Assembly (NCBI GenBank): GCA_903923395.1
Contig: CAIXXM010000031.1
Location: forward strand, 38,693 to 102,692
From: an uncultured Acidobacteriia bacterium
Lineage (GTDB): Bacteria > Acidobacteriota > Terriglobia > Bryobacterales > Bryobacteraceae
DNA length: 64,000 nt
Direction: 5' to 3'
Shown: positions 52,285 to 63,100 of the stretch, one piece after another
Layout of the letters: each line of letters starts with the position of its first letter
How positions within the stretch are numbered: position 1 is the first letter of the stretch
The notes under the pieces: generated by a model
Told to the model about the DNA's origin: nothing
Database searches by the model: none
The model's input: only the letters and a program-made list of their open reading frames with translations
Translations under genes and position numbers: made by a program

Positions 52285-55200
52285 ATGCGCCGCATCAGTC
52301 TGCTGCTATTACTCTGTCTCACGCCCGTTTTCGGGGAAACTTACAATCCCAAGCTCTGGTCCGGGATGAAATACCGTATGGTGGGGCCGAACCGCGGTGG
52401 ACGGGTGACTGCGGTAGCCGGTGTGGCTTCCCAGCCCTTCGTCTATTACATGGGTTCCACGGGCGGCGGCGTTTGGAAGACCACGGACGCGGGCCACACC
52501 TGGAACAATGTCTCCGATGGCTTCTTCTCCGTGGCCTCCATGGGCGCGCTGGATGTTTCGCTGAGCGATCCGAACGTTGTTTACGCCGGTACAGGCTCCA
52601 GCAAAATCCGCAGCAATGTCTCCATCGGGCGCGGGATCTACAAATCCACCGATGCCGGCAAGACCTGGAGCTTCATTGGACTTCGTGATGTTGGCCAGAT
52701 CTCCACCGTCCGCATCCATCCGAAAGATCCAAACACGGTCTATGTCGCGGCGCTGGGCAATCCCTTCGCCCCCAACAAAGAGCGCGGCGTTTACAAGACC
52801 ACCGATGGCGGCAAGACCTGGACAAATGTCCTCCATATCTCTGACACCGCCGGTGCCGCCGATCTCGAACTGCTGCCCGGCACTCCCGACACCATCCTGG
52901 CCTGCATGTGGCACGGCGAGCGCAAGCCCTGGACTATCATCAGCGGTGCCATGGAAGGCGGCATCTATAAGTCCACTGACGCTGGGAAGAACTGGAAGAA
53001 GCTCACGGGCGGACTGCCCAACGAACTCTTCGGGCGCGCCAATGTTGGTGTCACGCCCGCCGACCCCAAACGGCTTTACGCTCTCATCGAAGCCAAGCCC
53101 GGCGCTGGCTTATACCGTTCTGACGACGCTGGCGAAACCTGGAAGTACATCAACAAGCAAGGCAATCTGATCACACGCCCCTTCTATTACACGACGCTCG
53201 GGGTGGACACGCAGAACCCGGATGTTCTTTACGTCGGCAATGAAGGCTGGTACAAGAGCACGGACGGTGGCATCAGCTTCCGGTCCGCGCCCGTTCCGCA
53301 CGGGGACAACCAGGACATCTGGATCAATCCGCTGAACTCCAGCTACATGATTGAATCGAACGATGGCGGAGCGAATGTGACGCTCGACGGCGGCAAGAGT
53401 TGGAGCGCGCAAGACAACCAGCCGACCGCCGAGTTATACCAGATTGCCGTCGACAATCAATATCCTTATCACCTCTACGGTGCGCAGCAGGACAACACAA
53501 CAGTGATCGTGCCCAGCCTCGCGCCGCCCAACGGTCAGCCGTTCCGCGTTGGCCCCGGCTGCGAAACCGGCCCCATCATTCCGGATCCCGTGAATCCTGA
53601 TCTGGTGTACGGCAGTTGCAAAGGCCAGTTCAGCCGTTTGGATCTGCGCACGAATAACGAGCAGGTGTACTGGATCGGTGGACAGTCTCTTTACGGCAAC
53701 CCCGGCGGCGACTTGATCTACCGCTTCCAGCGTGTGTCTCCCATGGAAGTTTCCCCCGTGCAGCCGAATACCATCTATTACGGTTCGCAGTTTGTCCACC
53801 GGACCCGCAACGGTGGTGAGACCTGGGAAGTGATCAGTCCGGATATGACCGCGCACCCGCTCGGCACGCAGGGCGCGAGCGGGGAACCCATCACCCGCGA
53901 CGCCACTGGCGAAGAGGTTTACAGCACGCTCTACACCATTCGCGAATCCCCGATTCAAAAGGGTCTGATTTGGACCGGCTCCAACGACGGCCCCATCTGG
54001 GTGACCCGCGATGATGGCAAGACCTGGACGGACGTCACCCCGAAGGGTCTGCCCCCGGGTGGCCGCGTGCAGAATATCGAACCCTCGCCCCATCGCCCCG
54101 GCACGGCGTATGCGGCCATTTACCGCTTCCTGCTCGGCGACTTCGCGCCTTACATCTACCGCACTGACGACTACGGCAAGACCTGGACCAAGCTGACCGA
54201 TGGCACCAACGGCATCGCGAAGGATGAGCCCACGCGCGTGGTGCGTGAGGACCCCAGCCGCCCCGGTTTGCTCTACGCCGGCACGGAGTTCGGGATTTAC
54301 ATTTCCTTCGATAACGGCACCACTTGGCAGAGCTTCCAGATGAATCTGCCGGTGACTCCGGTCACGGACATCCGGATCACGCGCAAAGATCTCGTGCTCT
54401 CCACGCAAGGCCGTTCGTTCTGGATTCTCGACAATCTCACGCCTCTGCATCAACTGGATGCGAAGGTCTCTTCCGCGAAGGATGTTCTCTTCGCACCCCG
54501 CGATGCCGTCCGTGCTCCGGCCCGCGGTGGCTTCGGACGCGGCACTGCGGTGCAATATCCCAGAGCCGGTGCCATGCTCGATTACTATGTGACCGCAGCT
54601 TCGCCGGAGGGCATCAAGCTCGAAATCCTGGATGCCGGCGGCAAAGTGGTGAAGACCTTTACCAGTGAATCCGGCACGGAAGAAACCCCTGCTGACGCCG
54701 GTGGTGGCGGGGATGATGAAGAAGGCGGCGGCCGTGTTCGCGGCGGTCCCACAAAGCTGGATAAGACCCCCGGCATGCACCGCTTCACCTGGGATATGCG
54801 CTATCCCGGACCCTGGATGAGTGCGCAGCGGCCGGAAAGTCCAAATGGCCCTGTGGCGGTACCGGGCAGATATACAGTCCGGTTTACCGACGGGGCCTTC
54901 TCGCAGTCGCAAACGCTAACCATCGTGGAAGACCCGCGCATCCTGCAGTCCGGTGTTTCCGTGTCGGATTTGAAAGAGCAATTCGAACACAACATCCGCG
55001 CGCGCGACCTGGTGAGTGAAGTCAACCAGACTGTGGCGAAGGTCCGGGCCGCCATGGCGGATGCCAAGGGCCAGACCCTCACACAGTTGAAGGAACTGGC
55101 GTCGCAGTTAATTACGCCGCCGATCCGTTACAGCAAGCCGGAATTGCAAACGCACATCACGTATCTCTACAGCATGGAGAACACGACAGACCAGAAGGTT

Positions 55201-55290
55201 GGCCGTGATGCCGTGGAGCGCTACAACGCCTTGAAAAAGGAGTTGGAGGCACGGATTGCGGAGTTGACAAAACTAACAGGCGGAAAGTAG
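52285..55290 (+). CDS. Exported sortilin/VPS10-like beta-propeller protein
   Basis: A 1001-residue protein with a signal peptide (1-18). Most of the chain is a ten-bladed-type BNR/sortilin propeller. Repeats with the Asp-box signature S/T-x-D-x-G-x-T-W occur often, for example GGGVWKTTDAGHTWNNVSDG, IYKSTDAGKTWSFIG, YKTTDGGKTWTNV and YRTDDYGKTWTKL. A C-terminal domain follows a Gly/Asp/Glu-rich linker (GGGGDDEEGGGRVRGG). The Asp boxes resemble sialidases and sortilins, but no catalytic set of residues is visible, so binding or cell-surface roles are as likely as hydrolysis. The frame is open from 52048; start chosen for the signal peptide. Confidence 0.88.
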   Translation: MRRISLLLLLCLTPVFGETYNPKLWSGMKYRMVGPNRGGRVTAVAGVASQPFVYYMGSTGGGVWKTTDAGHTWNNVSDGFFSVASMGALDVSLSDPNVVYAGTGSSKIRSNVSIGRGIYKSTDAGKTWSFIGLRDVGQISTVRIHPKDPNTVYVAALGNPFAPNKERGVYKTTDGGKTWTNVLHISDTAGAADLELLPGTPDTILACMWHGERKPWTIISGAMEGGIYKSTDAGKNWKKLTGGLPNELFGRANVGVTPADPKRLYALIEAKPGAGLYRSDDAGETWKYINKQGNLITRPFYYTTLGVDTQNPDVLYVGNEGWYKSTDGGISFRSAPVPHGDNQDIWINPLNSSYMIESNDGGANVTLDGGKSWSAQDNQPTAELYQIAVDNQYPYHLYGAQQDNTTVIVPSLAPPNGQPFRVGPGCETGPIIPDPVNPDLVYGSCKGQFSRLDLRTNNEQVYWIGGQSLYGNPGGDLIYRFQRVSPMEVSPVQPNTIYYGSQFVHRTRNGGETWEVISPDMTAHPLGTQGASGEPITRDATGEEVYSTLYTIRESPIQKGLIWTGSNDGPIWVTRDDGKTWTDVTPKGLPPGGRVQNIEPSPHRPGTAYAAIYRFLLGDFAPYIYRTDDYGKTWTKLTDGTNGIAKDEPTRVVREDPSRPGLLYAGTEFGIYISFDNGTTWQSFQMNLPVTPVTDIRITRKDLVLSTQGRSFWILDNLTPLHQLDAKVSSAKDVLFAPRDAVRAPARGGFGRGTAVQYPRAGAMLDYYVTAASPEGIKLEILDAGGKVVKTFTSESGTEETPADAGGGGDDEEGGGRVRGGPTKLDKTPGMHRFTWDMRYPGPWMSAQRPESPNGPVAVPGRYTVRFTDGAFSQSQTLTIVEDPRILQSGVSVSDLKEQFEHNIRARDLVSEVNQTVAKVRAAMADAKGQTLTQLKELASQLITPPIRYSKPELQTHITYLYSMENTTDQKVGRDAVERYNALKKELEARIAELTKLTGGK

Positions 55291-55303
55291 CGCGGCAACT
55301 GGA

Positions 55304-56431
55304 TTAGTTGCCGGTCTCACTGAGCGCAGGGTAATCGGTATAGCCTTTTTCCGTGCCACCGTAAAACGTGGAGCGGTCATAGGCGTTCAACTCCGCACCC
55401 AGGCGGAAACGCTTCGGCAGGTCGGGATTCGAGATAAACCAACGTCCAAAGGCGACGGCATCGGCGATCCCTGCACCCAAGGCTGCCTCCGCCGATTCCG
55501 CGGTGTAGCCTCCGGCGGAAATCAGTACGCCGGGGAAGGACTTCTTGAAGATCTCCGCATTGTTGGGCGCGGTGTTGTCCATGGCCGCACCGCCGCCGGC
55601 ATTGCCCGCGCGCGATTCCACCAGATGGGCGTAGGCGATGCCCTTGGCGGAAAGTTGTTCCAGCACATAGCTGAAGAGGGCCACTGGATTGGAATCTCCC
55701 ATATCGGAGAAGGTCCCAAACGGCGAAAGACGCACACCGACCCGGCCTTTGCCCCACACTTCGGTAACGGCATCGACCACTTCAAGCAACAAGCGCGAGC
55801 GGTTCTCGATGGAGCCGCCATAGCTGTCGGTCCGGTGATTGGTCTTGTCTTCAAGGAATTGATCAAGCAGGTAGCCGTTGGCGGAATGGATTTCCACGCC
55901 ATCAAACCCTGCCGCTTTGGCATTCGCCGCGGCCTGCGCATAATCCGCCACAATGCCGGGCAACTCTTCCAGGGTCAACGCGCGCGGCGTTTCAAAAGGG
56001 ACTTGCTGAAAATGGGATGTCAGCGCCATGCCGCCGTCATTCGGAGCGATGGCGGAAGCTGAGACCGGCAAGCCCTGTTCGGGGTGAAGGGAAGAATGCG
56101 AAATACGGCCCACGTGCCAGAGTTGCAGGAAGATGAATCCGCCCTTGGCATGAACAGCCTCCGTGACCAGCTTCCAGCCTTCCACCTGTTCTGGAGAATG
56201 AATGCCGGGTGCCGCCGGATACCCTTTGCCCTGCAGTGAGATCTGCGTGGCTTCGGTGATAAGCAGGCCGCCGGGAGTGGCTCGCTGCTCGTAATAGAGG
56301 GCATTCAGCGCATTCGGAATATCGCCGGGCTGCGTGGAGCGCATGCGCGTCAGGGGTGCCATCACAATCCGGTGTTGCAGTGCAAGGTCGCCAACGGTCA
56401 GGGGCGAAAACAGCAGGGGAAATTTACTCAC
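55304..56431 (-). CDS. Old yellow enzyme-type alkene reductase
   Basis: A 375-residue FMN-dependent ene-reductase of the NemA/OYE group, which reduces activated C=C bonds or nitro groups using NADPH. The N-terminus is LFSPLTVGDLALQHRIVMAP, the substrate site is in VEIHSANGYLLDQFLEDK (His and Asn that bind the carbonyl), and the C-terminal FMN region is AVAFGRWFISNPDLPKR. Start GTG 56431, because the longer frame lacks the OYE N-terminus. The gene is convergent with the VPS10-like gene. A strong terminator lies just upstream. Confidence 0.93.
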   Translation of the reverse strand: MSKFPLLFSPLTVGDLALQHRIVMAPLTRMRSTQPGDIPNALNALYYEQRATPGGLLITEATQISLQGKGYPAAPGIHSPEQVEGWKLVTEAVHAKGGFIFLQLWHVGRISHSSLHPEQGLPVSASAIAPNDGGMALTSHFQQVPFETPRALTLEELPGIVADYAQAAANAKAAGFDGVEIHSANGYLLDQFLEDKTNHRTDSYGGSIENRSRLLLEVVDAVTEVWGKGRVGVRLSPFGTFSDMGDSNPVALFSYVLEQLSAKGIAYAHLVESRAGNAGGGAAMDNTAPNNAEIFKKSFPGVLISAGGYTAESAEAALGAGIADAVAFGRWFISNPDLPKRFRLGAELNAYDRSTFYGGTEKGYTDYPALSETGN

Positions 56432-56476
56432 GTGACATTGGATGGAGAGACGCACGATATCGACGCAAGGCAAAAC

Positions 56477-56517
56477 AAAAAGGCCCGCCACCCTGCGAAC
56501 AGGAGGCGGGCCTTTTT
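56477..56517 (-). terminator. Intrinsic terminator of the first TonB-receptor gene
   Basis: A perfect 13-base stem (AAAAAGGCCCGCC at 56477-56489 and GGCGGGCCTTTTT at 56505-56517) encloses a 15-base loop. On the minus strand it ends in a T-rich run, 22 bases after the stop of the TonB-receptor gene at 56539. It is symmetrical, so it could also stop + strand transcription. It insulates the OYE gene from the receptor gene. Confidence 0.9.
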
Positions 56518-56538
56518 CTAAACAACCGAAGCTGTTTT

Positions 56539-59500
56539 CTAGAACGTCATCTTCGCGCCAAGCTGCACCACGCGACCGCCGCCCGTACCGTTGACGCCGG
56601 TGCCGGAACTGACCGTGCTGGAGATGATGCCGAAGCTCGCGCTGCCGATGCTGGACGTGTTCGGGTTGGAGAACCACGCCGTGTTGGTCACGTTCAGCGT
56701 TTCGAGACGGAGCTGCAGTTTCACCTTTTCCGCGCGGAACCCGATGGTGCGGGAGAGCGAAGCGTTCAGGTTGAACATACCGGGTCCGTCCATGATGTTA
56801 CGGCCGGTGTTGCCCTGCACGTTGGTGGCTGCCTTGGCGAAGCTGCCGATGCTGAACCAGGGGTTGCCGGTGTTGATGCCGCCCAGGATCTGAACGGGGG
56901 CAATCTGGTCGAGAGTCGCAGTGCCGCCGGAACCGAGGTTCAGGCTGTTGCTGCCCGTGAAGGTCAGCGGGCTGCCGCTGCGGCGGGACATAATGCCGGA
57001 GACTTGCCAGCCGCCAATCACGCGGCCAAGTGCGCCGTGGTTGAGGAAGCGCTTGCCGGGGCCGATGGGCAACTGGTAGACGTAGCTCTGGACGAAGTTG
57101 TACTTGCGGTCAAAGTCGGCGCGGGCGTAGTTGCGTTGAATGCCCTGGCCGGCGTAGAAATCCAGACCGCCGTCATCGCCACTCTGGAAGTCCATCGCTT
57201 TGGAGAGCGTGAACGCCGTGGTGACAGTGAGGCCGTTGGAGTACCGCTTGTCGAGCTTCACCTGCAGCGAGTTATAGCTGGAGGAGAAAGCGGCGAAGTA
57301 CTGGGTGATCGAGGATGTGATGCCGTACTTGGCATAGAACGGTTCACCAGCCGAGCCCGCACCGATGGTCTGGCCAGCGTTCAGGTTGATGGCGGCAGGA
57401 GTTCCAACGCCATGGCTGCCAACGTAAGCAACGTCAATCGAGAACTTGAACGGCAACTGGCGCTGGATCGCGAAGTTCCAGGTTTCGATGTAGCCGTTCT
57501 TGTAGTTCTTGGGGATGTAAACCTGCGCCGTGGTGGTGCTGGGGTTGGCCAGGATGCCGTTGGACGGAATCGCCACCGGAACCGGCAGCGGGAAGCCGTT
57601 CTGGAACGTAGGCGGCAGACCATTCGGCAGCACAGCAGGAGCGTAGGTGTCCGCACCGCTGGGCGCGACATACGAGTTGTTGGAGCGCACAGGGTAGTTG
57701 TACATCCAGCTATTGTCCGGGAACGGAGTGTAGCTGATGCCAAAACCGGTACGGACGACGGTCTTCTCATTCACGCGGTAGGCGATGCCGAGGCGCGGTG
57801 CAAAGTACTTGTAGTGCGCCTGCAGACCGTTGTTCATCGGGTTGTTGCCAACACCGGCGATTTCCAGTGTGTTGTTCGACGGGTTGTAGTTGGAAAAGCC
57901 ACCCGCAAAGTGCGGGGTCGGCGGGCCATAGTATTCCCAGCGAAGACCGGCATTGACGGTCATTCTGGGACTTACCTGCCAGTTATCCGCAACGTAGCTG
58001 AAGATCTGCCACTGCCGCAGGGCAGGGAAGTAGCTGTTGACGTCACGGGCTTCCTGGTTCGGAACGTCCAGCAGGAAGCTGGCCATGTCATTCGCCAAAC
58101 CCTGCGAGGAACCCGAGCAGCTCTGTGCACCGGTGGCAGAAGTGCTGCAGGTCTGCTTGGCGGTCTGGTTGGTGCCGAAGTAAATGATGCCGCGGGGCGA
58201 GAACGTCTGGTCCTGCAGCAAGTCATCACGAACGCGGCGCAAGTCCACGCCCCACTTGATCTGATGATTCTTCCAGATCTTGGTCCAGGAGTTGACGACG
58301 TCGATGTTGGCTTCCGCACGGTCCCAGGGGAGGCTGGCGGAGTAGCCGGTCAACGGCGCGGAGTAACCGCCGATCTGGATGCCAACGAAACCGCTGGTGA
58401 AGGGTCCAAGGTTCACACCGGGGATGCCGATCGCCGTGGAATCATTCTTGCCGTAATCCGAGGGATAGGCTTCATTGTGATAGTGAGCCACGCCGACGCG
58501 GAGTTCGGTCAACAGGGTCGGGCTGACCACGCGGTTATAGTTGATGCCGCCCGAGTAGGTCTTCTGGATGCCGCTGCCTTCGAAGTTGCCCTGTGCGGGA
58601 CCGCCAGCGTCACCGAAGATCGGTGCCTGGAAGATCACGGGGCGTGCGAATGCGAAACGGCTGCTCAGACGGTCCTTGTCGGTCAGAACGTAATCGATCT
58701 TGGAGTCGGTCTGGTTGTTGACCTTGGACGAAGGCAGCAAAGCGAAGTAATCGTTCGTCTGGCTGGTGGGGGTGAAGGGTTGGTTGGTCGCCGGCAGAAG
58801 TGCAGCGATCTTGGCCGAGACAGGGTTGATGCGGCTCGGAGGAATGATGTTGCCGGGGAACGGATCGCGGTTCTGGCCGGTGCCATCCGTGGTGCCGGTG
58901 GTGGGATCGTAAACCTGGTGGCCGGGGTCGCCCGAAAGATCACCGCTGCGGAACGGCACGCTCGGAATCGTGATCAGATTCGTGTTCGCTTCGTGGTCTT
59001 CCGTACGCACATAGTTGGTGAAGAAGAACATCTTGTTCTTCTTGATGGGGCCGCCAATGTTGCCGCCGTACTGGTTATAAGCCAGGTGGCCGACCGAGGG
59101 GTTGAAGAACGCGCGCGCATCAAAAGCGCTGTTTTGCAGGAATTCGTAGGCCGCACCGTGATACGCGTTGGTGCCGCTCTTGATCATCACGTTCACCACG
59201 GCACCCGTGGCGCGGCCGAGTTCGGGGTCATGGTTCGTGGTGGAGACGCTGACCTGCTGGATGGCTTCGGCAGGGGTGATCATGATCTGCAAAAGACCGG
59301 TGCGCTCGTTGTTATCAATGCCTTCCACCTGATAGTTGTTGCCCATGCGGGGCTGGCCGTTGACGTTGGTCTGCAGCGAGCTCGACGCATTGAAGAACTG
59401 GGAGTGCTGGAAGGTTTCGACCGAAGTGCCGGGCACCAGATCCAGCAGGCTCTGGAAGTTGCGGTTGACGCCGAGCGGCAGTTCCTGCACCAGCTGCGAG

Positions 59501-59916
59501 TCGATGACGCGCCCGGTATCGGCACGTTCGGTCTGCAGAATGGCCGTTTCCGCCGTCACTTCCACGGTCTGGTTCACGTTGCCGGGTTGCAGTTTCAGAT
59601 CCACGCGCGGGCTGGTGTTGGCTTCGAGGACCAGGCCATCCACGACTTCTTTCTTGAAGCCGGTGACTTCGCCGGTAATTTGGTACGTGCCGGGAGGCAG
59701 TTCGAGGAAGTTATAGCTGCCGGTGTCATTCGTTGTGACGCTCCGGACGATCTTGGTGCTGGTTTCTGTGAGTGTGACCTTGGCGTTGGCGATAGTGCCA
59801 CCCGAAGCGTCAGTTACGGTGCCTACGATGCTACCGTTTACAGCCTGTGAAAAAGCCAAGCCAGCGGACACCATAGCCGCGGCCAGCATGATGCAGATCT
59901 TACGCAGATCTCTCAT
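56539..59916 (-). CDS. TonB-dependent outer-membrane receptor (Oar-like)
   Basis: A 1125-residue outer-membrane protein. After the signal peptide (1-24) comes a carboxypeptidase-regulatory-like domain (GSIVGTVTDASGGTIANAKV, residues 28-110), then a plug domain (around 130-235, with QVEGIDNNERTGLLQIM and IMITPAEAIQQVSVSTTNHD) and a large beta-barrel that ends in Phe (GRVVQLGAKMTF), a C-terminal signal for the BAM complex. Such receptors take up siderophores, vitamins or oligosaccharides with TonB energy. The start at 59916 has an AAGGGG site about 8 bases upstream. It is divergent from a related receptor. Confidence 0.94.
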   Translation of the reverse strand: MRDLRKICIMLAAAMVSAGLAFSQAVNGSIVGTVTDASGGTIANAKVTLTETSTKIVRSVTTNDTGSYNFLELPPGTYQITGEVTGFKKEVVDGLVLEANTSPRVDLKLQPGNVNQTVEVTAETAILQTERADTGRVIDSQLVQELPLGVNRNFQSLLDLVPGTSVETFQHSQFFNASSSLQTNVNGQPRMGNNYQVEGIDNNERTGLLQIMITPAEAIQQVSVSTTNHDPELGRATGAVVNVMIKSGTNAYHGAAYEFLQNSAFDARAFFNPSVGHLAYNQYGGNIGGPIKKNKMFFFTNYVRTEDHEANTNLITIPSVPFRSGDLSGDPGHQVYDPTTGTTDGTGQNRDPFPGNIIPPSRINPVSAKIAALLPATNQPFTPTSQTNDYFALLPSSKVNNQTDSKIDYVLTDKDRLSSRFAFARPVIFQAPIFGDAGGPAQGNFEGSGIQKTYSGGINYNRVVSPTLLTELRVGVAHYHNEAYPSDYGKNDSTAIGIPGVNLGPFTSGFVGIQIGGYSAPLTGYSASLPWDRAEANIDVVNSWTKIWKNHQIKWGVDLRRVRDDLLQDQTFSPRGIIYFGTNQTAKQTCSTSATGAQSCSGSSQGLANDMASFLLDVPNQEARDVNSYFPALRQWQIFSYVADNWQVSPRMTVNAGLRWEYYGPPTPHFAGGFSNYNPSNNTLEIAGVGNNPMNNGLQAHYKYFAPRLGIAYRVNEKTVVRTGFGISYTPFPDNSWMYNYPVRSNNSYVAPSGADTYAPAVLPNGLPPTFQNGFPLPVPVAIPSNGILANPSTTTAQVYIPKNYKNGYIETWNFAIQRQLPFKFSIDVAYVGSHGVGTPAAINLNAGQTIGAGSAGEPFYAKYGITSSITQYFAAFSSSYNSLQVKLDKRYSNGLTVTTAFTLSKAMDFQSGDDGGLDFYAGQGIQRNYARADFDRKYNFVQSYVYQLPIGPGKRFLNHGALGRVIGGWQVSGIMSRRSGSPLTFTGSNSLNLGSGGTATLDQIAPVQILGGINTGNPWFSIGSFAKAATNVQGNTGRNIMDGPGMFNLNASLSRTIGFRAEKVKLQLRLETLNVTNTAWFSNPNTSSIGSASFGIISSTVSSGTGVNGTGGGRVVQLGAKMTF

Positions 59917-60198
59917 TGGCAAACCCCTTTTAGACGAGCATTGGCAGAGCCATTGCAGACCCCGCTTTGCGGGAACTTTATCACAGTGAAAGGGCCATGA
60001 CAATTTGGCAAAGATCAAGGATTTGCTTGCTGTAACGCTAACGTTTTTGGATTCAGTAATTTGCCCTATAGAAATTTTGAATCAGGCAGGACTGAAAATC
60101 GTGCGGATTTTTCCTGTCACATGCGTCGAATGGGTTACAAGCGCTTGTCACCCTTCGGGGTGCGGCCATCCTCAAAATTCAGGGTAAAAAGGTACTGC
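59917..60198. promoter_or_regulatory. Shared divergent control region of two TonB-receptor genes
   Basis: A 282-base non-coding interval between two divergently transcribed receptor genes. It is AT-rich compared with its surroundings, which suggests it holds both promoters. I could not identify a convincing pair of -35/-10 hexamers or a palindromic operator. The + gene has an AAAAGG ribosome site before its GTG at 60199. The gap before the other gene carries AAGGGG before 59916. Short AT blocks near 60040-60090 (GATTCAGTAATTTGCCC and CTATAGAAATTTTGA) are the best promoter candidates. Confidence 0.4.
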
Positions 60199-63100
60199 GT
60201 GATATCCAGCATCTCTATTAGAAGGCTTTTCTGCGCCTCATCGCTGCTCGCGATGGCGGCAATCCAGGCATTCAGCCAATCCACCGGTTCCGTCAATGGC
60301 AGCATTGCGGATGCTTCCGGAGCCCCCATTGCCAACGCTGCCATCACTCTTACTGGTGCGGGAACGGGCGTGGAGCGGAAGACGGCGAGTGATTCCGCCG
60401 GCCTTTACAACGTTCCTTCCTTGCCGGTGGGTGACTACCGCGTTGAAGTCAAAGCTGCCGGCATGGCCACCAAAGTGGTGCCGCAGTTGACTGTTTCGGT
60501 CGGTTCCAGCATGCAGCAGAACTTCACTCTCTCCGTCGCTTCCACCTCAGAAACGATTGAAGTGGCAGCTTCCGGCGGCTTGATTGAAACCACCTCGGTC
60601 TCTCTCGGCGCGGTCGTCAACCAGACCACCGTGCAGGAAGTGCCGCTGAACGGCCGTCACTTTGTGGATCTTGCTCTGCTGATTCCCGGAACGGTCACTC
60701 CGCCCGCGAACGGTTCGCTGACTGCGCCTCTGCGCGGCCAGGGTTCTTTCTCCTTCAACTCCGTCGGCGCGCGCGAAGACAGCGTGAACTTCATGATCAA
60801 CGGGATCAATCTGAATGATCCGATCCAGAACCAGATCACGTTCCAGCCCACCATCAACACCGTCGATGAGTTCAAGATCGACAATGCGACGTTCAGCGCG
60901 GAATACGGCCGCAACTCCGGTTCCATCGTCAACATCGCCACCAAGGCCGGTATCAACACCTGGCACGGGGAAGCGTATGAGTTCCTTCGGAATAACGATC
61001 TCGACGCCCGCAACTTCAGCAACCCCACCAACACCGGCAGCGGTTCTACCCTGACTTCGAACCCGCAATCTCCGTTCAAGCGCAATCAGTTCGGCGGTGA
61101 CGGCGGCGGCGCCATCAAGAAGGACAAGACCTTTGTCTATCTCAGCTATGAAGGTCTGCGGCAGCGCCAGGCGGTACCGATTTCCACCACCACTCTGACC
61201 GCCGCGCAAGTGGCACAGGCGCAAAGCTCCAGTGATTCGATCATCAAGTCTCTGGTCAGCCTGATCCCTGCAGCTAATTCCGGCACCAACCAGTATGTGT
61301 CCGCGGCTGTCGCTCCCGTGAACATCTCACAGGGCACCGCGAACGTTAGCCAGATCTTCTCCACGGCGCACCGCCTCAGCGGCTATTACGCCATCCAGAA
61401 GGATGAGCGCAACGAACCTCCTTCCACCGATGGCAACAGCTTCCCCGGGGGCGGCGACAAGCGCAACGGCACCCGCCAGTTGCTCACCCTGACGGATTCC
61501 TACGTTCTCAGCCCCTCGCTGGTCAACGAAGCCCGCCTCGGCTTCAACCGCATTCATATTACCTTTGACCCCGCCGCCGCCGTGACCGCTTCCAGTCTCG
61601 GCATCAACAGCGGTGTGGCATCGAACGTGAGCTTGCCGCAGATTACCGTCTCCGGTGCCTTCACCTTCGGCGGCATCAGCGGTTTCCCCCAGGGCCGTGG
61701 CGACGTTACCGCGGTTCTCTCCGATACCCTGAGCTGGGTTCGCGGCAACCATACCATCAAGTTTGGTGGTGAATACCGCCGGGCGAACTCGGATAACTTC
61801 TCCTTCACCCCGGGCACCTTCACCTTTGCCAGCGTTACCGCCTTCCTTGCCGATCAGGCAACGGGCTTCAGCACCACGGCTTCCAACCGTTCCAACCGCA
61901 CTTACGTCAACTCCGTGGGCGCGTTTGTCACCGATTCCTGGAAGATCTCCCCAACCCTCACCGCCCAACTCGGCGTGCGTTATGACTTCTACGGCACACC
62001 CACTGAAGCAGGCGGACGCTTTGTGGTCTTCGATCCCGTGACGGTAACTCTGCAGCATGTGGGCTCCGGCAGCGGTCCCGCGCATGCTTATCAAGAGAAC
62101 AATACCTTTGAACCCCGCGTCGGTCTCGCGTGGGATCCCTTCAAGAACGGCAAGACCGTCATCCGCAGTGCTTTCGCGATCATGACGGATCAGCCGAACC
62201 TTGGTCTGGTCACCGGTCTCGCCGGCAACCCGCCGTACGCGTTCCCGGTTTCCTACTCCCCCACCACGGCTCTTCCCTATGTGAGCTTCTTCAACGCCTA
62301 TCCTGCGGCCGGTGGTTCGGTGGCCCCGGTTTCGGTGGCTCAAAACTACAAGGATGCCTCGGTGGCTGAATGGAACATCAACATCCAGCACCAGTTCAGC
62401 AATGACATTGGTGTGACGCTGGGCTATCTCGGAACCAAGGGTACCCATCTCAACATTGAGCGCAACTACAACCAGCTGGTCAACGGCGCCCGCCCCTATC
62501 CGGCATTGTCCGCTTCCAGTCCGATTGCTCCGGGCGCTGCACTGACCAACATCCTGGTCTATGAGAGCGACGGTAACTCCTCTTACAACGGTCTCTTCCT
62601 CACCGCAACCAAGCGTATGTCGAAGGGCTTCCAGTTGAACGGTACCTACACGTGGTCCAAGTCGATTGATGAAAACTCCCGCAACCAGCAGGGGCTCGTC
62701 ATTCAGGACAGCAACAACATTAAGGGAGACCGGGGTCTGTCTGACTTCGATGCCCGCCACCGCTTTGTTTTGAACGGTGTCTACAACCTGCCGTTCAAGG
62801 GCAACCGCTTCAAGGAAGGCTGGGAAGTTTCCGGTCTCTTCCAGGTGCAGAGCGGCAATCCGCTGAACATCAAGACGTCGAATTCGGCCTTTACCGGTTC
62901 GGCGAACCTGCGTCCGAACGTGACTGGCACCGTGATCACCGGCCTGGCTCCGGCCACCAACGGCAGCGCGTCCACCGTGACCTGGATCCAGAACCCCTCG
63001 GTCTTCGTCAACCCCGGCAATGCCTTCGGCAACCTGGGCCGCAACGTGATCATCGGACCCGGCTTCAACAACACGGACTTCTCTCTGGTGAAGAATACGA

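Noticed and set aside
52285..55290. Calling the Asp-box protein a sialidase or glycosyl hydrolase
   Set aside because: Asp boxes are structural. The arginine triad and nucleophile Tyr/Glu expected of sialidases were not found, so only a VPS10/sortilin-like propeller is supported.
56356..59850. A 1164-codon + frame opposite the first TonB receptor
   Set aside because: Composition is typical of an antisense frame (Val/Arg/Ala/His-rich, no domains), and the receptor on the other strand is clearly real.
61327..62760. A 477-codon minus frame opposite the second TonB receptor
   Set aside because: Same antisense pattern; no recognisable domains, and the + receptor explains the region.
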